From Reticulitermes lucifugus (taxonomy: Eukaryota > Arthropoda > Insecta > Blattodea > Rhinotermitidae), in the NCBI GenBank assembly GCA_026260175.1, contig JAKCWW010006189.1:1-33432 (forward strand): 33,432 bases of DNA. The letters are read 5' to 3'. Positions 32,598-33,432 of this stretch are shown here, piece by piece. How positions within the stretch are numbered: position 1 is the first letter of the stretch; each line of letters begins with the position of its first letter. A program made the translations under genes and the position numbers. Below the pieces are notes generated by a model. It was not told the DNA's origin. It did not search any database and saw nothing but the letters and a program-made list of their open reading frames with translations.

Positions 32598-33432
32598 ATG
32601 TGGCAGCAGGAACGTCAAGACACCATTGTCTGCACTTTCGACAAAAACAGCCCAAAAATATCGGCTTTTGATATCCATGAATGGATATACACCAAGTTGA
32701 AACTAGAGTCAGAGGACGTCAACATACTTCAAGTGGACGGACCGAAGCGACAAGTCTATATCAAGGTAAATAAGACCACATTAGTAGACGAAATATTGAA
32801 TATAACACAGGGAGAATCCTCCTATCAACATGACACAGGAGAAATATCTAAGGTAACGATTAGTCAGGCTGGCCTGGGAAAACGCATAGTACGGGTAGCA
32901 AACTTGCCCACCAGAACTGAAAAATGAAGATATACGACAATACATGACCAAATATGAGACAGTACTCACAATACAAGACGAAAAATGGTCACGTAACTAC
33001 AGATACACTGTAAGCAACGGGGTACGAGTAATTCACATGGAATTGAACGCCCACGTCCCATCACATATACACATCACGGGGCACAGGGCACTCGTCACGT
33101 ACATGGGACAGCCCACAACTTGCGACATATGCAATGACACAACACACGTGGCGAACGAGTGTCCAACTCGACAAAACAAACGACGTGAAGGGAGGAAGAT
33201 ATATACCAACACATGGGCAAACATAGTAGAATTGGGCTACAGTGCTACTACAAATAATGACACTACAAAAGATAAAACAGATGAAAGGCAGGCAACTAAT
33301 AATCAGGAACAGTTAAAACTGACACCAACAAAACATAATAACAAGCAAACAGATAAACAACCACCCCAGCAAGAGAACAGGAAAGACCACAAGGAACATA
33401 CCGCAAAAGACACAGACACGCAACCAGAAAAA
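32598..33432 (+). CDS. LINE ORF1 (gag-like, CCHC zinc knuckle), one frameshift, partial
   Basis: The first open part (32598-32927) begins MWQQERQDTIVCTFDK and includes FDIHEWIYTKLKLE and a GKRIVRVANLPTRTEK end. After gaactgaaaaatg the same protein continues in another frame to the right edge: QYMTKYET, NYRYTVSNGVRVIHMEL, HRALVTYMGQPTTC, then the zinc knuckle CDICNDTTHVANEC (C-x2-C-x4-H-x4-C, near 33121-33163). A Lys/Gln/Thr-rich tail follows. This is the layout of ORF1, the RNA-binding protein of jockey/I-type LINEs, which packages the element's RNA. Only one extra A in an A-run breaks the frame, so the copy is young or the break is an assembly error. ORF2 would lie beyond the window. The relation to the other two LINE families here is unknown. 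Confidence 0.85.

Noticed and set aside
1-33432. CRISPR array among the tandem repeats
   Set aside because: All arrays are head-to-tail minisatellites without unique spacers, and the context is an animal genome.

Overview
The window looks like nuclear genomic DNA of a cockroach or termite (Blattodea); an American-cockroach-like genome fits best. It is AT-rich and almost gene-free, with one short conserved exon of an insect neural cell-surface protein. The repeats are non-LTR retrotransposons, tRNA-derived SINEs, minisatellites and palindromic elements of the kind I associate with large blattodean genomes. The assignment rests on recognising families from memory, not on a search. The only host coding sequence I can support is a 221-nt minus-strand exon at 18753-18973. 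It encodes most of an immunoglobulin domain typical of the Sidestep family and has clean splice sites. The rest then reads as intron or intergenic DNA, with other exons of that gene outside the window or too short to see.

Layout: 1-165, degenerate short tandem repeat. 255-1930, inactive LINE with reverse transcriptase (minus). 1935-1998, two-copy 32-bp repeat. 3036-3553, 63-bp minisatellite. 4452-4705, palindromic element with a hammerhead-ribozyme-like motif. 6816-6978, 40-bp minisatellite. 7135-7268, SINE relic. 11762-11829 (minus) and 13048-13620 (plus), 3' pieces of one second LINE family in opposite orientation, the latter with a 50-N gap that appears to be false. 11922-11967, solitary hammerhead-like motif. 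12554-12833, SINE. 14168-14448, palindromic hammerhead-like element. 15228-15500, degenerate palindromic element. 15799-16326, sixteen exact-length copies of a 33-bp repeat that keeps a reading frame open. 17269-17525, SINE with perfect target-site duplication. 18753-18973, Sidestep-type exon. 20580-20990, old ~141-bp tandem repeat. 25150-25345, a further palindromic hammerhead-like element. 25446-25675, truncated LINE with perfect target-site duplication. 25808-27072, large (~460-bp arms) inverted repeat with a hammerhead-like motif in each arm. 28563-28735, SINE. 30429-30506, tiny TA-flanked terminal-inverted-repeat element. 32413-32482, tRNA-like SINE head, followed by LINE ORF1 with a zinc knuckle running off the right edge.

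The observation I rate highest is the recurring palindromic element. Five unrelated-looking loci each contain two head-to-head copies, or one copy and a decayed partner, of a motif with the order CTGATGA, short stem, GAAAC, ATGT. The sequences flanking this core differ from copy to copy, yet in the better copies they can still pair as hammerhead stem I. Penelope-like retroelements and related retrozymes carry hammerheads of this minimal kind, so these may be non-autonomous relatives, but no protein of such an element is present here.
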